Source of the DNA: Takakia lepidozioides
Taxonomy: Eukaryota; Streptophyta; Takakiopsida; Takakiales; Takakiaceae
Direction: 5' to 3'
NCBI GenBank assembly: GCA_030704615.1
Contig: CM060733.1
Coordinates: 15,810,001 to 15,874,000 of the forward strand
DNA: 64,000 nucleotides
The stretch's first letter is position 1; every line of letters starts with the position of its first letter. Position numbers and translations under genes: made by a program. Below the pieces are notes generated by a model. That model was not told where the DNA came from, searched no databases, and saw only the letters and a list, made by a program, of their open reading frames with translations. This document shows positions 1 to 9,920 of the stretch, in pieces.

Positions 1-83
1 CCCTCATCCTCTGAGCTCTGTGGTGCATCAGTTCTACTATGCCTCTCAAAAATCTCGTCCTCTTGGGGGACTGTACACCTCAC

Positions 84-398
84 CTACTGGGAATCTTTTG
101 CATCTTCTCCCCCACTTTCCTCAGCTGAATCCAAGACAAATCTACGAGCCTGACGGGCTCTAATAGCTGCTGCCTCCTCCCTCATCTTCATTTTCTTGAG
201 GCTTGCCTCGTCTAAAATCTGTTGTACACGACTAGGTTCGGAACACCTCCTAATGGACACCGAAGCAAGCCGGGCAACATAAGTATGAAGGATGTAGTCC
301 CTTTCTGGACTAGGCATGAAATCCCCCCTGGCAAAAAAATGCACGTTCGTCCTGCCCATGAACTGCGGTGTAGACGTCCCTCCTACAGTACTTGGCAT
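84..398 (-). pseudogene. MULE accessory ORF, left copy, prematurely stopped
   Basis: This corresponds to the ORF at 45605-46060 in the other copy. The start is the ATG at 398 (MPSTVGG...). A longer reading frame exists upstream, but it runs into palindromic repeat DNA and is unlikely to be coding. The protein has a charged helical stretch rich in K, E, R and A followed by an acidic segment. In this copy a TAG stop at 84 replaces a glycine/glutamate-region codon that is open in the other copy, so about 45 residues of acidic tail are lost. I do not recognise a domain. The inferred role is a second protein of the transposon. Confidence 0.55.
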
Positions 399-599
399 CC
401 TACAGTAAGAACAAATCCACTTGAAGAATGTCAATACCAGTAGAAGCGAAAACGGTCTTTCAATGAAATAAAAGAGCGAGGGGAGGTGCCTCACAAAATC
501 AGGAGGCAACTTACAATGCGACCACTCACTCGTAAACCATTTTCGGCACCATTTTCCTAGGTTGGGCCCGGAAATGGCTAAGTCCCAGAACTGACTGGG

Positions 600-1560
600 C
601 GCGGAACTAGAAAATGGCACCGAATTTCCGGTTGCGGTTCCAGCACACCTAGGGACTTAGCCATTTTCGGGGCCTTGAACTAGAAAAATGGCGCCATTTT
701 TCCAGTTCGGGGCCGAAAATGGCTAAGTCCCAGATCTGACTGGGCCCAGAACTGGAAAAATGGCGCCGAATTTCCGATTTTGGTGCCAGTCAGATCTGGG
801 ACTTAGCCATTTTCGGCCCCGAACAAGAAAAATGGCGTTTTTTTTTTTTTTTTTTTTTTTTTTTCGGCGCCATTTTTCCAGTTCGGGGCCGAAAATGGCT
901 AAGTCCCAGATCTGACTGGGTCCGGAACTAAAAAAATGGCGCCGAATTTCCGATTTTGCTGCCAGCCACCCTAAGGACTTAGCCATTTTCGGCCCCGAAC
1001 TGGAAAAATGGCGCCATTTTTCCAGTTCGGGGCCAAAAATGGCTAAGTCCCAGATCTGACAGGGCGCGGAACTGGAAAAATGCGCCGAATTTCCGGTTGC
1101 GGTTCTAGCCACCTTAGGGACTTAGCCATTTTCGGGGCCTTAAACTGGAAAATGGCGCCATTTTTCCATTTCGGGGCCGAAAATGGCTTAGTCCCAGATC
1201 TGATACGGCGCGGAACAGGAAAAATGGTGCCGAATTTCCAGTTGCGGTTCCAGCCACCGTAGGGACTTAGCCATTTTCGGGGCCCTGAACTGGAAAAATG
1301 ACGTCATTTTTCCATTTCGAGGCCGAAATGACTAAGTCAGATCTGACTGGGCCCAGAACTGGAAAAAATGGCGGCGAATTTCCGATTTTGGTGCCAGTCA
1401 GATCTGGGACTTAGCCGTTTTCGGCCCCCAAATGGAAAAATGGCGTTGTTTTTTTTTTTTTTTTTAAAAAAAAATTATTATATTTGTTTTGTTTTTTCGG
1501 AGCCATTTTTCCAGTTCGGGGCCGAAAATGGCTAAGTCCCAAATCTGACTGGCACCAAAC
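600..1560. repeat. Inverted palindromic array, class A (GGAAAAATGGC half-sites)
   Basis: Modules in alternating orientation carry the half-site GGAAAAATGGC and its complement, joined at GGCGCC and flanked by GACTTAGCCATTTTCGG and CAGATCTGAC. The clearest unit, 975-1050, is a 76-bp palindrome with a single mismatch per arm, centred between 1012 and 1013. T-runs at 838-864 and 1447-1465 interrupt the array. Apparent ORFs here are repeat artefacts: both strands and several frames are open because the unit lacks stops. Confidence 0.85.
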
Positions 1561-2480
1561 TCGGAAATTCGCCGCCATTTTTCCAGTCATGCAGGTAATT
1601 CGAAGAGCGGATGGATGGAAATCCGGCGCCGGATTTCCATCCGCAGGTTAGTCGGTGCGCAAAATTTCCGCCATGCAGGTAATTCGAAGAGCGGATGGAT
1701 GGAAATCCGGCGCCGGATTTCCATCCTCCAGGTAAGTCGGCGCTGCAAATTTCTGTCATGCAGGTTACTTGTGAGCGGATGGAAGGAAATCCGGCGCATG
1801 ATTTCCATCCGCCAGGTACAAAACTTCCGTCATGCAGGTAATTCGGAGTGCGGATGGATGGAAATCCGGCGACGGATTTCCATCCTCCAGGTAAGTCGGC
1901 GCGCAAAATATCCGTCATGCAGGTAATTCGAAGAGCGGATGGATGGAAATCCGGCGCCGGATTTCCATCCGCCAGCTAAGTCGGCGCGCAAAATTTCCGT
2001 CATGCTCGAAGAGCGGATGGATGGAAATCTGGCGCCGGATTTCCATCCGCCAGGTAGGTCGGCGCGCAAAATTTCCATCATGCAGGTAATTCGGAGCGCG
2101 GATGGATGGCAATCCGGCGCCGGATTTCCATCCTCCAGGTAAGTCGGCACTGCAAATTTCCGTCATGCAGGTAATTCGAAGAGCGGATGGATGGAAATCC
2201 GGCGCCGAATTTCCATCCTGTAGATAACTCGGAGCGCCGAATTTCCGTCAGGCAGGTAATTCGAAGGGCGGATGGATGGAAATCCGGCGCCGAATTTCCA
2301 TCCTGCAGGTAACTCGGAGCGCCGAATTTCCGTCATGCAGGTAATTCGGAGAGCAGATGGATGGAAATCCGGTGCCGAATTTCCATCCTGCAAGTAATTT
2401 GGAGCCCGGATGGACGGAAATCCGGCGCCGAATTTCCATCCGCCAGGTAAGTCGAAACGCCGAATTACCATCCTGCAAGT
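1561..2480. repeat. 84-85 bp tandem array, class B (GGAAATCCGGC half-sites)
   Basis: About eleven direct repeats are present. The ATCCGG core recurs at 1621, 1705, 1789, 1864, 1949, 2027 (as ATCTGG), 2112, 2197, 2282, 2367 and 2420, so most steps are 84-85 bp. Each unit carries a palindrome around GGCGCC (perfect at 1617-1638), then a spacer with AGGTAAGTCGGCGCGCAAA and TGCAGGTAATTCG. Towards the right end the arms change from the TCC/GGA class to a TCC/GAA hybrid. Noncoding. Confidence 0.85.
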
Positions 2481-2585
2481 AATTCTGAGCGTGGCCGCTA
2501 GGTTTTTGGTCTAAAAAGACACTAAACCTTTAGTTTTTTGGCTGAAGTCCACTTTTAGACACGTTTTTCAGGGAATTCTCGACTG

Positions 2586-3745
2586 CTAGGGGGAAATCCG
2601 AACGGCCCCGGACGGAAATTCGGCGTCGTTTTTCCATCCTGGGAGGTTTTTATGTCGGCCTGTTTTCAGCCAGACCCCCTGACACGACTTCCTTTGGGGG
2701 GGCCCGGATGGAAATTCGGCGCCGAATTTCCATTCGGGGGATGCTTTCTGTCGGACAGGTGCCGGCCTCTCCGCCCGAAGCGACTTCATCCGGGCGTCCT
2801 TTGTTGGAAATTCGGTGCCGAATTTCCGTCCAGGGGTTGTAATTTGACGGCCAGGTGCCGCCCTCCCCCCCCGAGCCGACTGCATCCGAACAGCCCCGGA
2901 TGGAAATTCGGCGCCGTTTTTCCATCTGGGGAGGTTTTTATGTCGGCCACTTTTCGGCCTGAGCCCCCGACAAGACTTCCTTTGTGGGGGCCCGGATGGA
3001 AATTCGGCGCCGAATTTCCATCCGGGAGATGCTCTCTGTCGGACAGGTGTCGGCCTCTCCGCCCCAGGCGACTTCATCCGGGCGTCCCCTGTTGGATATT
3101 CGGTGCCGAATTTCCGTCCGGGGGTTGTAATTTGACGGCCAGGTGCCGACCTCTCCCCCAGAGCCGACTGCATCCGAACGGCCCCGGATGGAAATTCAGC
3201 GCTGTTTTTCCATTCGGGGAGGTTTTTATGTCGGCCAGTTTTCGGCCTAACCCCCCGACAGGACTTCCTTTGGGGGGGCCCGGACGGAAATTCGACGCCG
3301 AATTTCCATCCGGGGGATGCTCTCTGTCGGACAGGTGCCGGCCTCTCCGCCCGAGGCGACTTCATCCGGGCGTCCCCTGTTGGATATTCGGTGCCAATTT
3401 TCCGTCCGGGGGTTGTAATGTGACGGCCAGGTGCCGGCCTCTCCCCCGGGCCGACTGCATCCAAACGGCCCCGGATGAAAATTCGGTGCCGTTTTTCCAT
3501 CCGGGGAGGTTTTTATGTCGGCCAGTTTTCGGCCTGACCCCCCGACATGACTTCCTTTGGGGTCCCGGATGGAAATTCGGCTTTGAATTTCCATCCGGGG
3601 GATGTTCTCTGTCGGACAGGTGCCGGCCTCTCTGCCCCAGGCGACTTCATCCGTGCGGCCCCGGTTGGATATTCGGTGCCGAATTTCCATTCGGGGGGTA
3701 GTAATGTGACGGCACGGTGCCGGCTTCTCCCCTTCAGCCGACATC
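2586..3745. repeat. 288-bp tandem array, class C (GGAAATTCGGC half-sites)
   Basis: Four copies of a unit of about 288 bp; equivalent palindromes start with AATTCG at 2713, 3001, 3289 and 3574. Each unit holds three sub-units of about 96 bp, each with a GGCGCC-centred palindrome or hybrid. Perfect 22-bp palindromes occur at 2710-2731 and 2998-3019. Long open frames on both strands (up to about 350 codons) are low-complexity products of the array and are not proposed as genes. Confidence 0.85.
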
Positions 3746-3877
3746 ATCCGGACGGCCCCCCCCCTTTCTGACTGCATACCGTTGGCAAGTATTGCGCAAA
3801 GACCAGGGGCCACATTCCGGAGACAAGGTTCATTAACACTCTGACTGTGGGATTTTGAGATAGTTGGCTCCCTGGAT

Positions 3878-5739
3878 TTGGATCAGGCTTCGTCGTTCGG
3901 ACAAATCGGCACCGCATTCCTTCCCATTGCTGCATCCCCCTTCTACCAGGGAGCTTGCCCGCACGCCATCCTGGAGAGATCTTGTGGATTCCATTTTCTG
4001 CAGAGTCTTTCGCAGTACACAACCAGGCTCGTGGCGCCAGATTTCAGAGAGAAGCTCCGTTCCATGTGTCTTGCGTGGAAGCGCGCTCCCACCTTGGATG
4101 ATGCAGAGACACAGTTTGCATGTATACGGGCTTGGTGGACATCGTCAGGTGCTGTAAGGAAATCAGACGAGGGAGCAATGGTCAGTTGGCTAGCATGGTG
4201 GCATTATCGTTTCCTCCAGTTCGGCGACTATATGCGGGAGGTGAGTTGCACGAATTCGCGTCTCGTTGAATATTATTCTTGGCATTATTTGTAACTTGCT
4301 TGTAACCTCAACATGTGCTTGTGCAGAAAATGTGTCTCGACTCCGACACCGACATGCCCACGACAAACATGGCCGAATCAGTGCACTCTTCCTGGCGTGC
4401 CTCCTCTGCGGGCATCTGGTGGACATCCTCACTGCCACAACGGAGGACATTGTGAGGTCAACTATGCAGCAAAGCAGGTAACGAGTTCTTGAAAGGGAAA
4501 CAGTGGGGCTTGGGGCCGGACAGGCAGGAAATGCTGATGCGGACTACCTCCAAATCGAAGAATCCTTGGAAGTGGGCGGCAGCCTTGCGAGAGGGCCTTC
4601 AGGACACGCCATTGCTTCGAAGAGGCCAACATTTGGAAGGAGATGTTCATACCCGTCCAGTGAGACGAAGACTTGACGAGGCACCTGGCGGAGAAGAGGA
4701 TTCATGGCGAGCTGACAAGAATATTCGCACGCTCCCTCGTGGTCTTGTGATGTTGCCCGAGGAGGTCTCGTCGAGCACCGCAAGTCCTGCACGTTCAAGA
4801 TCGCCATCTCCTTTGAGCAGGGCGCGTGCCCGGCAACATAACGAGCCATCTGTAGTAAAGCAATACAACATTCCCATTGTGGAGACAAGAGTGTCGGAGT
4901 CACAGTGGAGAATTGCGAGGACATTGTCGGCATTTTGAGGGAAGTGCTGTGCCATCCGGGTGGATACGAGAGCACGCTGTGGTGAGATGATTCGGAGGAA
5001 CCCACACGGTGTTGTACCTGCACCTTGTTTCAGCGGCAGATTTTTGACTCTCACATTTGCTCACGCCACAACGTAGACATTTTGGTTCTGTAGGCACGAC
5101 ATAATGACCTGTGTATTTGGCAAGCCCAAGTACGAGATTCAGGGAATGCTGGAGCCTCCGGGCGTCTGGCCTGTTGCACCGGGTTGCAGCCTCTCTCAGA
5201 ATGAGGCGGATGCTCTATCTGCAGCAGGATTTCGAATGGTGCAACGCACAGACGTCCCGGCCCACGCATTTCCGGTTCCTCAGACCCAGCCATTGCAGAC
5301 TGCTCAGTCCAGTAGAGACGGATTAGACAATTCTGGACATCCCACAATGCGATTCGGAAGAGTGAAGAGACGACACCCTCCCAACAAGTTGAATGAGACT
5401 CGGATTGCCAATGCTCTTGGGATGGCTTGCACTATTCAGAGCTCCGTGGACATACCTCCACCCGGCCTTGGGCGTGTTTATCGGATGGCAACGGCCGGCT
5501 CTGCTGTACGCGACGATGTATACACAATTACGATTGGAGTGGAGCCGACTTGCAATTGTACGGACTTCTCGTTGATGGAAGCAAAGAAGGGTTCAAAGTA
5601 TTATCCGTGCAAGCATCTGTATTACATTTACCTGAAGAGGTTGAGGATGAACGTGACTATTGATGACTTTATTCATGCACCGGCCTTGAGCGTGAACGAG
5701 CTGCACAAACTCCTCCTTAGGGATTCCAGAAATCATTGA
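3878..5739 (+). pseudogene. MULE transposase, C-terminal half with SWIM zinc finger, frameshifted
   Basis: The first exon (3878-4240) ends at a GTGAGT donor, and an 86-bp intron ends in GTGCAG at 4326. The next exon starts with KMCLDSD and the TNMAESVHSSW block typical of MULE transposases. The frame then shifts near 4405 (LVDILTATTEDI continues in another frame) and again near 4480, where FLKGKQWGLGP resembles the family's F-x-x-G-x-x-x-x-GP stretch. The last exon (5104-5739) ends in a SWIM finger: CNC, about 16 residues, then CKH (C-x-C...C-x-H). The catalytic N-terminal part is absent, so this copy cannot make an active transposase as read. Confidence 0.75.
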
Positions 5740-5880
5740 TGGGGCAAAGGGAATCCTCCATATGGATATTTTCAATTGCATTTTCATGTATCAGACTTTT
5801 TTTTTGCAGTGTAATGAAATGCACCCCAAAACTCCTGGAATGAGGCAATATTCCATTCAAACTGAGATCCAACAGTAGTT

Positions 5881-6240
5881 GTGGGGCCATTTCTGGAAAA
5901 ATGGCGCCGAATTTCTCTATTTTGGGCCGAAAACTGGCTAAGTCCCAACATGCACTGGTACCCGTGTTTGGAAAAATGGCGCCGAATTTCCAGTTACATG
6001 GCCCAGAACTGCCCAACATCTGTGCAATCCCCGGCACCATGTACCGAAATTCGGCGCCACATTTCCAAATTTTGGGCTTACACACCTGTCATGAGGGGAC
6101 CTATAGCCGCGGAATTCGGCACCATTTTTCGCCAGAGAGACCTATTACCGCGAAATACATCGCGGTTTTTTCCGGTTACGGACCCTATTACCGCGAAATT
6201 CGGCGCCATTTTTGCACATATCGCTGGGAATTGGCATGAG
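5881..6240. repeat. Subterminal half-palindromes at the right end of the left MULE
   Basis: GGCGCC-centred sites with mixed arms recur between 5895 and 6215, for example AATGGCGCCGAATTTC, ATTCGGCGCCACATTTCC and AATTCGGCGCCATTTTTGC. They are the same half-sites as in the arrays at the other end of the element but more diverged. The mirror-image block lies at 42590-42930. Confidence 0.7.
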
Positions 6241-6425
6241 CGTAAGACGAAATATGATGAGCACAACTCTCAAAACTACAATTTTCCCTTCAAGGTGCCG
6301 AATAATATATTTGTTTTTTCTGACACATTGCATTAAATTAATGTTTTATAATGTTTTTTATTTTCGAAATTTGTACTTCTGCTCATGAAAACCGATTGTC
6401 TTGCTACTCCGCTCATGCCGCTCAT

Positions 6426-6445
6426 GCTCATGAAATAGCTAACCT
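6426..6445. repeat. Right terminal inverted repeat of the left MULE
   Basis: GCTCATGAAATAGCTAACCT is the complement of the left terminus of the other copy at 42358-42377, with two mismatches. It is preceded by several GCTCATG(CC) repeats (6373-6430) that also occur at both ends of the other copy. The left partner is outside the window, so a target duplication cannot be checked here. Confidence 0.75.
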
Positions 6446-6469
6446 CTCCAGTTGCATCTCCCATGTAGA

Positions 6470-7990
6470 GGCCCAAGTGTCCAGTGTCATCTAAGCCCAA
6501 GTGCAATCTCCTACGTATCCAAGGGTGTCTCCCATGTGCATCTCCTATCTCCTATGTATCCAAGTTCGTCTCCCATGTCAAGGCCCCATTTTTTTTTTTC
6601 ATGAATTTATTGAGTAGTAATTATCCAATCATTATTGATATATCTCCCGTCTCTAGGGTAGCCTGTGCCATTGGCCCAAGTGTCCAATGTCATCTAAGTC
6701 CAAATGCATTTTTGTCCACATAGCCTGCATCCAAATTTGAGCCGGAGACCTTTCCCTTGATACCTCTCCTGTCGAGGCTCCAACCATTGTCCCAAGAATG
6801 CCCACTTTGCTATTTTCATGAATTTCCAACGACCCAAAGTACTTGAAATTCCACATCTCCCACACCGCAGGTCCAAAAATCGTGAGACCAAGCCTGTGCA
6901 CCCCTCCTCGTTGAGGGCTTTCCAACGGTACCAAGCACCAGGGCTGGGCCCCCGCGGTTTGGGACATCTCAACGCTACAAAACAAAACAAAACAAACAAA
7001 CGAGCTTCCTTCATATATTGACTAGGGTAGCCTGTGCCGTTGGCCCAAGCGTCCAGTGTCATCTAAGTCATCTAATCTCCTAATGTCATGGGCCCATGTG
7101 TGAAGAATTGAAATCTAAGCCCAAGTGCAATCTCCTATGTATCCAAGTGCTTCTCCCATGTGGAGGCCCAAGTGCGACCTCCAGTGTCCAATGTCATCTA
7201 AATCCAAGTGCAATCCCAAAGCCCGCTTTGCTATTTTTGCAATATCCATGTCGAGGCTTCATATATTGAAATATCCACTATGCTAATTTCCGCCAATTTC
7301 CAGCGACCAAAAGTACTTGAAATTCCATATCTCCCACTTGAGGGGCCAATCATTGCTCCAAGAAAGTCCAGGAAAGCCCACTTTGCTATTTTTTGCGAAT
7401 TTCGAGTGGCCAAAAGTACTTGAAATTCCGTATCTCCTAGGGTTCCCTGTGCCGTTGGCCCAAGTGTCCAGTGTCATCTAAGTCCAAGTGCAATCCCTAT
7501 GTATCAAATCTCCTATGCCGAGGCCCAAATGCAACCTCTAGGGTAGCCTTTGCCGTTGGCCCAAGTGTCCAATGTCATCTAAGTAAGTTTTTTTCCATAG
7601 AGCCTACGACCGGAGATATTTCCCTTGATATCTCTCCCGTCGAGGCTCCAACCATTGTCCAAGGAATGCCCACTTTGCCATTTTGCTTTTTTTTTTGTGA
7701 ATTTCCAGCGACCAAAAGTACTTGAAATCCCAAATCTCCCATGTGAAGGGCCAATCACTGCTCCATGAAAGCCCACTTTGCTATTTTCTCGAATTTCCAG
7801 CAACCAAAAGTACTCAGAATTCCACATCTCCCACACCGCGGGTCCAAAAATCATGAGACCAAGCCGGTGCACCCCTCCTCATCGAGGGCTTTCCAACGGC
7901 ACCAAGCACCGGAGCTGGGGCCCCGCGGTTTGGGAGATCTCAACGACGCTACAAACAAAACAAACAAAACAAAACAAAACAAACATCTTG
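6470..7990. repeat. Diverged direct repeats, noncoding
   Basis: The block GCCTGTGCCGTTGGCCCAAG followed by TGTCCAGTGTCATCTAAG recurs near 6660, 7025, 7445 and 7550. A longer block with CTCCAACCATTGTCC, CCCACTTTGC, AAAGTACTTGAAATTCC and a CAAAACAAAA tail occurs at about 6757-7021 and again at 7625-7990. No coding potential is convincing. The unit is probably an unclassified nonautonomous transposon in partial tandem copies. Confidence 0.6.
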
Positions 7991-8226
7991 CTTCATATAT
8001 TGATATCTAAAAATTCATAGTCATTAAATGAGTAGTTAAAACAACTGTGTGGGACAAGGTTCTCTAAAGGTGCAGCATACTGACTAGCAAACCTCAGTGA
8101 CTCAAAACTCAATGATAGAATGGAAAACTCAAGGTTTCAATGAACATCAAAAGTGGACTCTATTGCTCGTCATGTTTGGTTTTGAACAATATCGACCACA
8201 TTTAATCATCTTCCTACCTCTCATAC

Positions 8227-8763
8227 ATGATATGCTTCAACCTTCTCAGTGATCTAGGAAGAAGATATTTATCATTTGTGAAACTTAACAAAGACAAGCA
8301 AATCCATGCAGTTGTCATTGATGAAATAAAATGGTACTTATCACGTCCGCAGAAAGCTCAAATATATATTTTAAATTACATGAATTTAAAATATAATTGT
8401 GGAGTCGCTAGTGAAGTTGTTGAAATCACTTACAATTCTAACAATTTATACAGGGTTCTACAGCGAAGGGATCAAACAACTTCGTCTCGCAGCGTCTTGA
8501 TGGAGATTATTGAATGCCTACCAAATGACCAAGGCTGTTGCTCTACTCACAAACCCTGGATTGACATGAAGCTTCCCACCTCGGGGTTCTACGCAAGTCG
8601 TCATATATCTGCAGGCACGCCCGAACAGAAGCCCTCACTCAGACCCTACAGGGACCTTCTCAATATGTTGAAGTTAGCATCTGCAGCAGCTGCCCACTTG
8701 TCAAAAACAAGAAGTCCACCAATGAAGTCGTATCTAAACCACCCCACGATTCCACAATGGTAA
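8227..8763 (+). CDS. Unrecognised ORF, 178 codons
   Basis: An open frame from ATG 8227 to a TAA at 8763, in AT-rich DNA. The first half (LSDLGRRYLSFVKLNKD...) looks protein-like, with mixed hydrophobic and charged residues, but I know no family with this sequence. It has no visible signal peptide or transmembrane segment. It lies between noncoding repeats and a second group of unrecognised ORFs. It may be a chance frame or a decayed exon. Confidence 0.2.
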   Translation: MICFNLLSDLGRRYLSFVKLNKDKQIHAVVIDEIKWYLSRPQKAQIYILNYMNLKYNCGVASEVVEITYNSNNLYRVLQRRDQTTSSRSVLMEIIECLPNDQGCCSTHKPWIDMKLPTSGFYASRHISAGTPEQKPSLRPYRDLLNMLKLASAAAAHLSKTRSPPMKSYLNHPTIPQW

Positions 8764-8977
8764 CTGAGGAAGGTATGGAGTGATTCAAGCCCCAACTATT
8801 CCACTTTGAATGATTCAGGGGCAATACCACCAGGGAACATGACAACGCTTCCGTTTACAAATCAGCAGTGTGTAGAGTACCGACTGTCCAACGCATAGTC
8901 CTAAGGTCTCAGAAGCAAGGCACCCGTCAATTCCACTCCAGAGAAACACCCCTTATGGATCGTCGTCCATAGTACTC

Positions 8978-9793
8978 TTGCTTATGAACGTTGAACTGGA
9001 AGGTGTCTCTTTAGTAACAACGCAGGTATACCCGCTATGCCTTCTTTGCTATATTCTGTCCCCAACGGAGAACAGCCCGCCACCGACTCTGGAGTGTTAC
9101 GTTTCACTGACTCCGCAGCCCCTCTGTCTGCAATCCCCCCCCCCCAGCTGGGTCACTCACGGCCAAGACACCAGAATTGCAGCCCCTGGTGATAACCGCT
9201 TTATCAACCTTACCAATGTGTCACTGCACCAGGCAACATTTACAGATTATGCGCACGCAACAGAAGCCACCACAACTGGGATCCTCAACGTGCCCTATCC
9301 CGAGAGCTCCTCGAAGACCGATACCTGCCAGGGATCCCTGTTTTGGAACTCTACTCGGATTTTTACCGCTAAGCAGATGCTGGGGGATAAGTCTTTTTGG
9401 CTCAACACCCATCCCAACGATTTTCATTTCATGATGGCCACATTTGGCTCTAGGGCTTTCCTGAGAGCTAATCTCCCTCATGGTCACTCTCCCCATCAAT
9501 ACCTCTGATTCACAACCATGGATGCTGGTTTAAGGGAAGAGTCCAGCAGGACTGTCACTACTACTCTTGATGCAGCATGGGTAGGTTCGTGCCCAAAACC
9601 TACACTTCGCTGGTTGGGTTTAAATGTGCACACATTTGCCAAGGGAGGCTCCTGGCGTAGTGGTTCTGGGCAGACTTACACGAGGGCAACCCTGGCTGAT
9701 TCAATGGCCTGCAGTATTGGCAACGATTGTGACTCCGAATTATGCCTGACAATTAAATTATCTACCCCTTACTCATTGGCTTCAGCAACATGA
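8978..9793 (+). CDS. Two adjacent unrecognised ORFs just upstream of a gypsy pol remnant
   Basis: ORFs 8978-9508 and 9518-9793 are separated by 9 bases and share a higher GC content than the flanks. The first contains N-x-T/S sequons (NLTN, NVS, NST). The second contains paired cysteines (CSIGNDCDSELC). Homology to gypsy pol begins at about 9921. They could be captured sequence, part of the retroelement, or chance frames. I cannot assign a family. Confidence 0.25.
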
Positions 9794-9920
9794 GGTTACA
9801 CACATCTGAAGACACTTGTTGTATACGAGTACACCGCTGAAACCCCCACGGCTAGGAGTCACAATGAGACCAGTCCCCCGAGCTCTTTAAAGGTAGATAC
9901 TCAGCAAGGGCCCGAGTTTT

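Larger units (their letters stand above)
1..6445 (+). mobile_element. Mutator-like element (MULE), left copy, cut by window edge
   Basis: The right terminus is the inverted repeat at 6426-6445, which matches the left terminus of a second copy at 42358. Going left, the element holds subterminal half-palindromes (5881-6240), a broken transposase with a SWIM zinc finger (3878-5739), three palindromic arrays (600-3745), and an accessory ORF read on the minus strand (84-398). Gene order and sequence match the inverted copy at 42358-46281. The other terminus should lie roughly 300 bases beyond the window start. The MULE call rests on the CxC...CxH finger and on the 9-bp target duplication seen at the other copy. 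Confidence 0.8.

Noticed and set aside
600-3745. E2F-like binding sites in the GGCGCC palindromes
   Set aside because: The E2F consensus needs TT before the SSCGSS core. None of the three palindrome classes fits it well, so there is no support beyond the shared GGCGCC.
1561-3745. CRISPR array
   Set aside because: Regular spacing and palindromic repeats are present, but the units are direct tandem repeats with no unique spacers, in a eukaryotic transposon.
2586-3813. Long open frames (up to about 350 codons) on both strands with repeated WKFGAEFPSG-like text
   Set aside because: Product of the 288-bp palindromic repeat. Frames are open on both strands and repeat with the array. The same applies to 723-2480 and 44187-45207.
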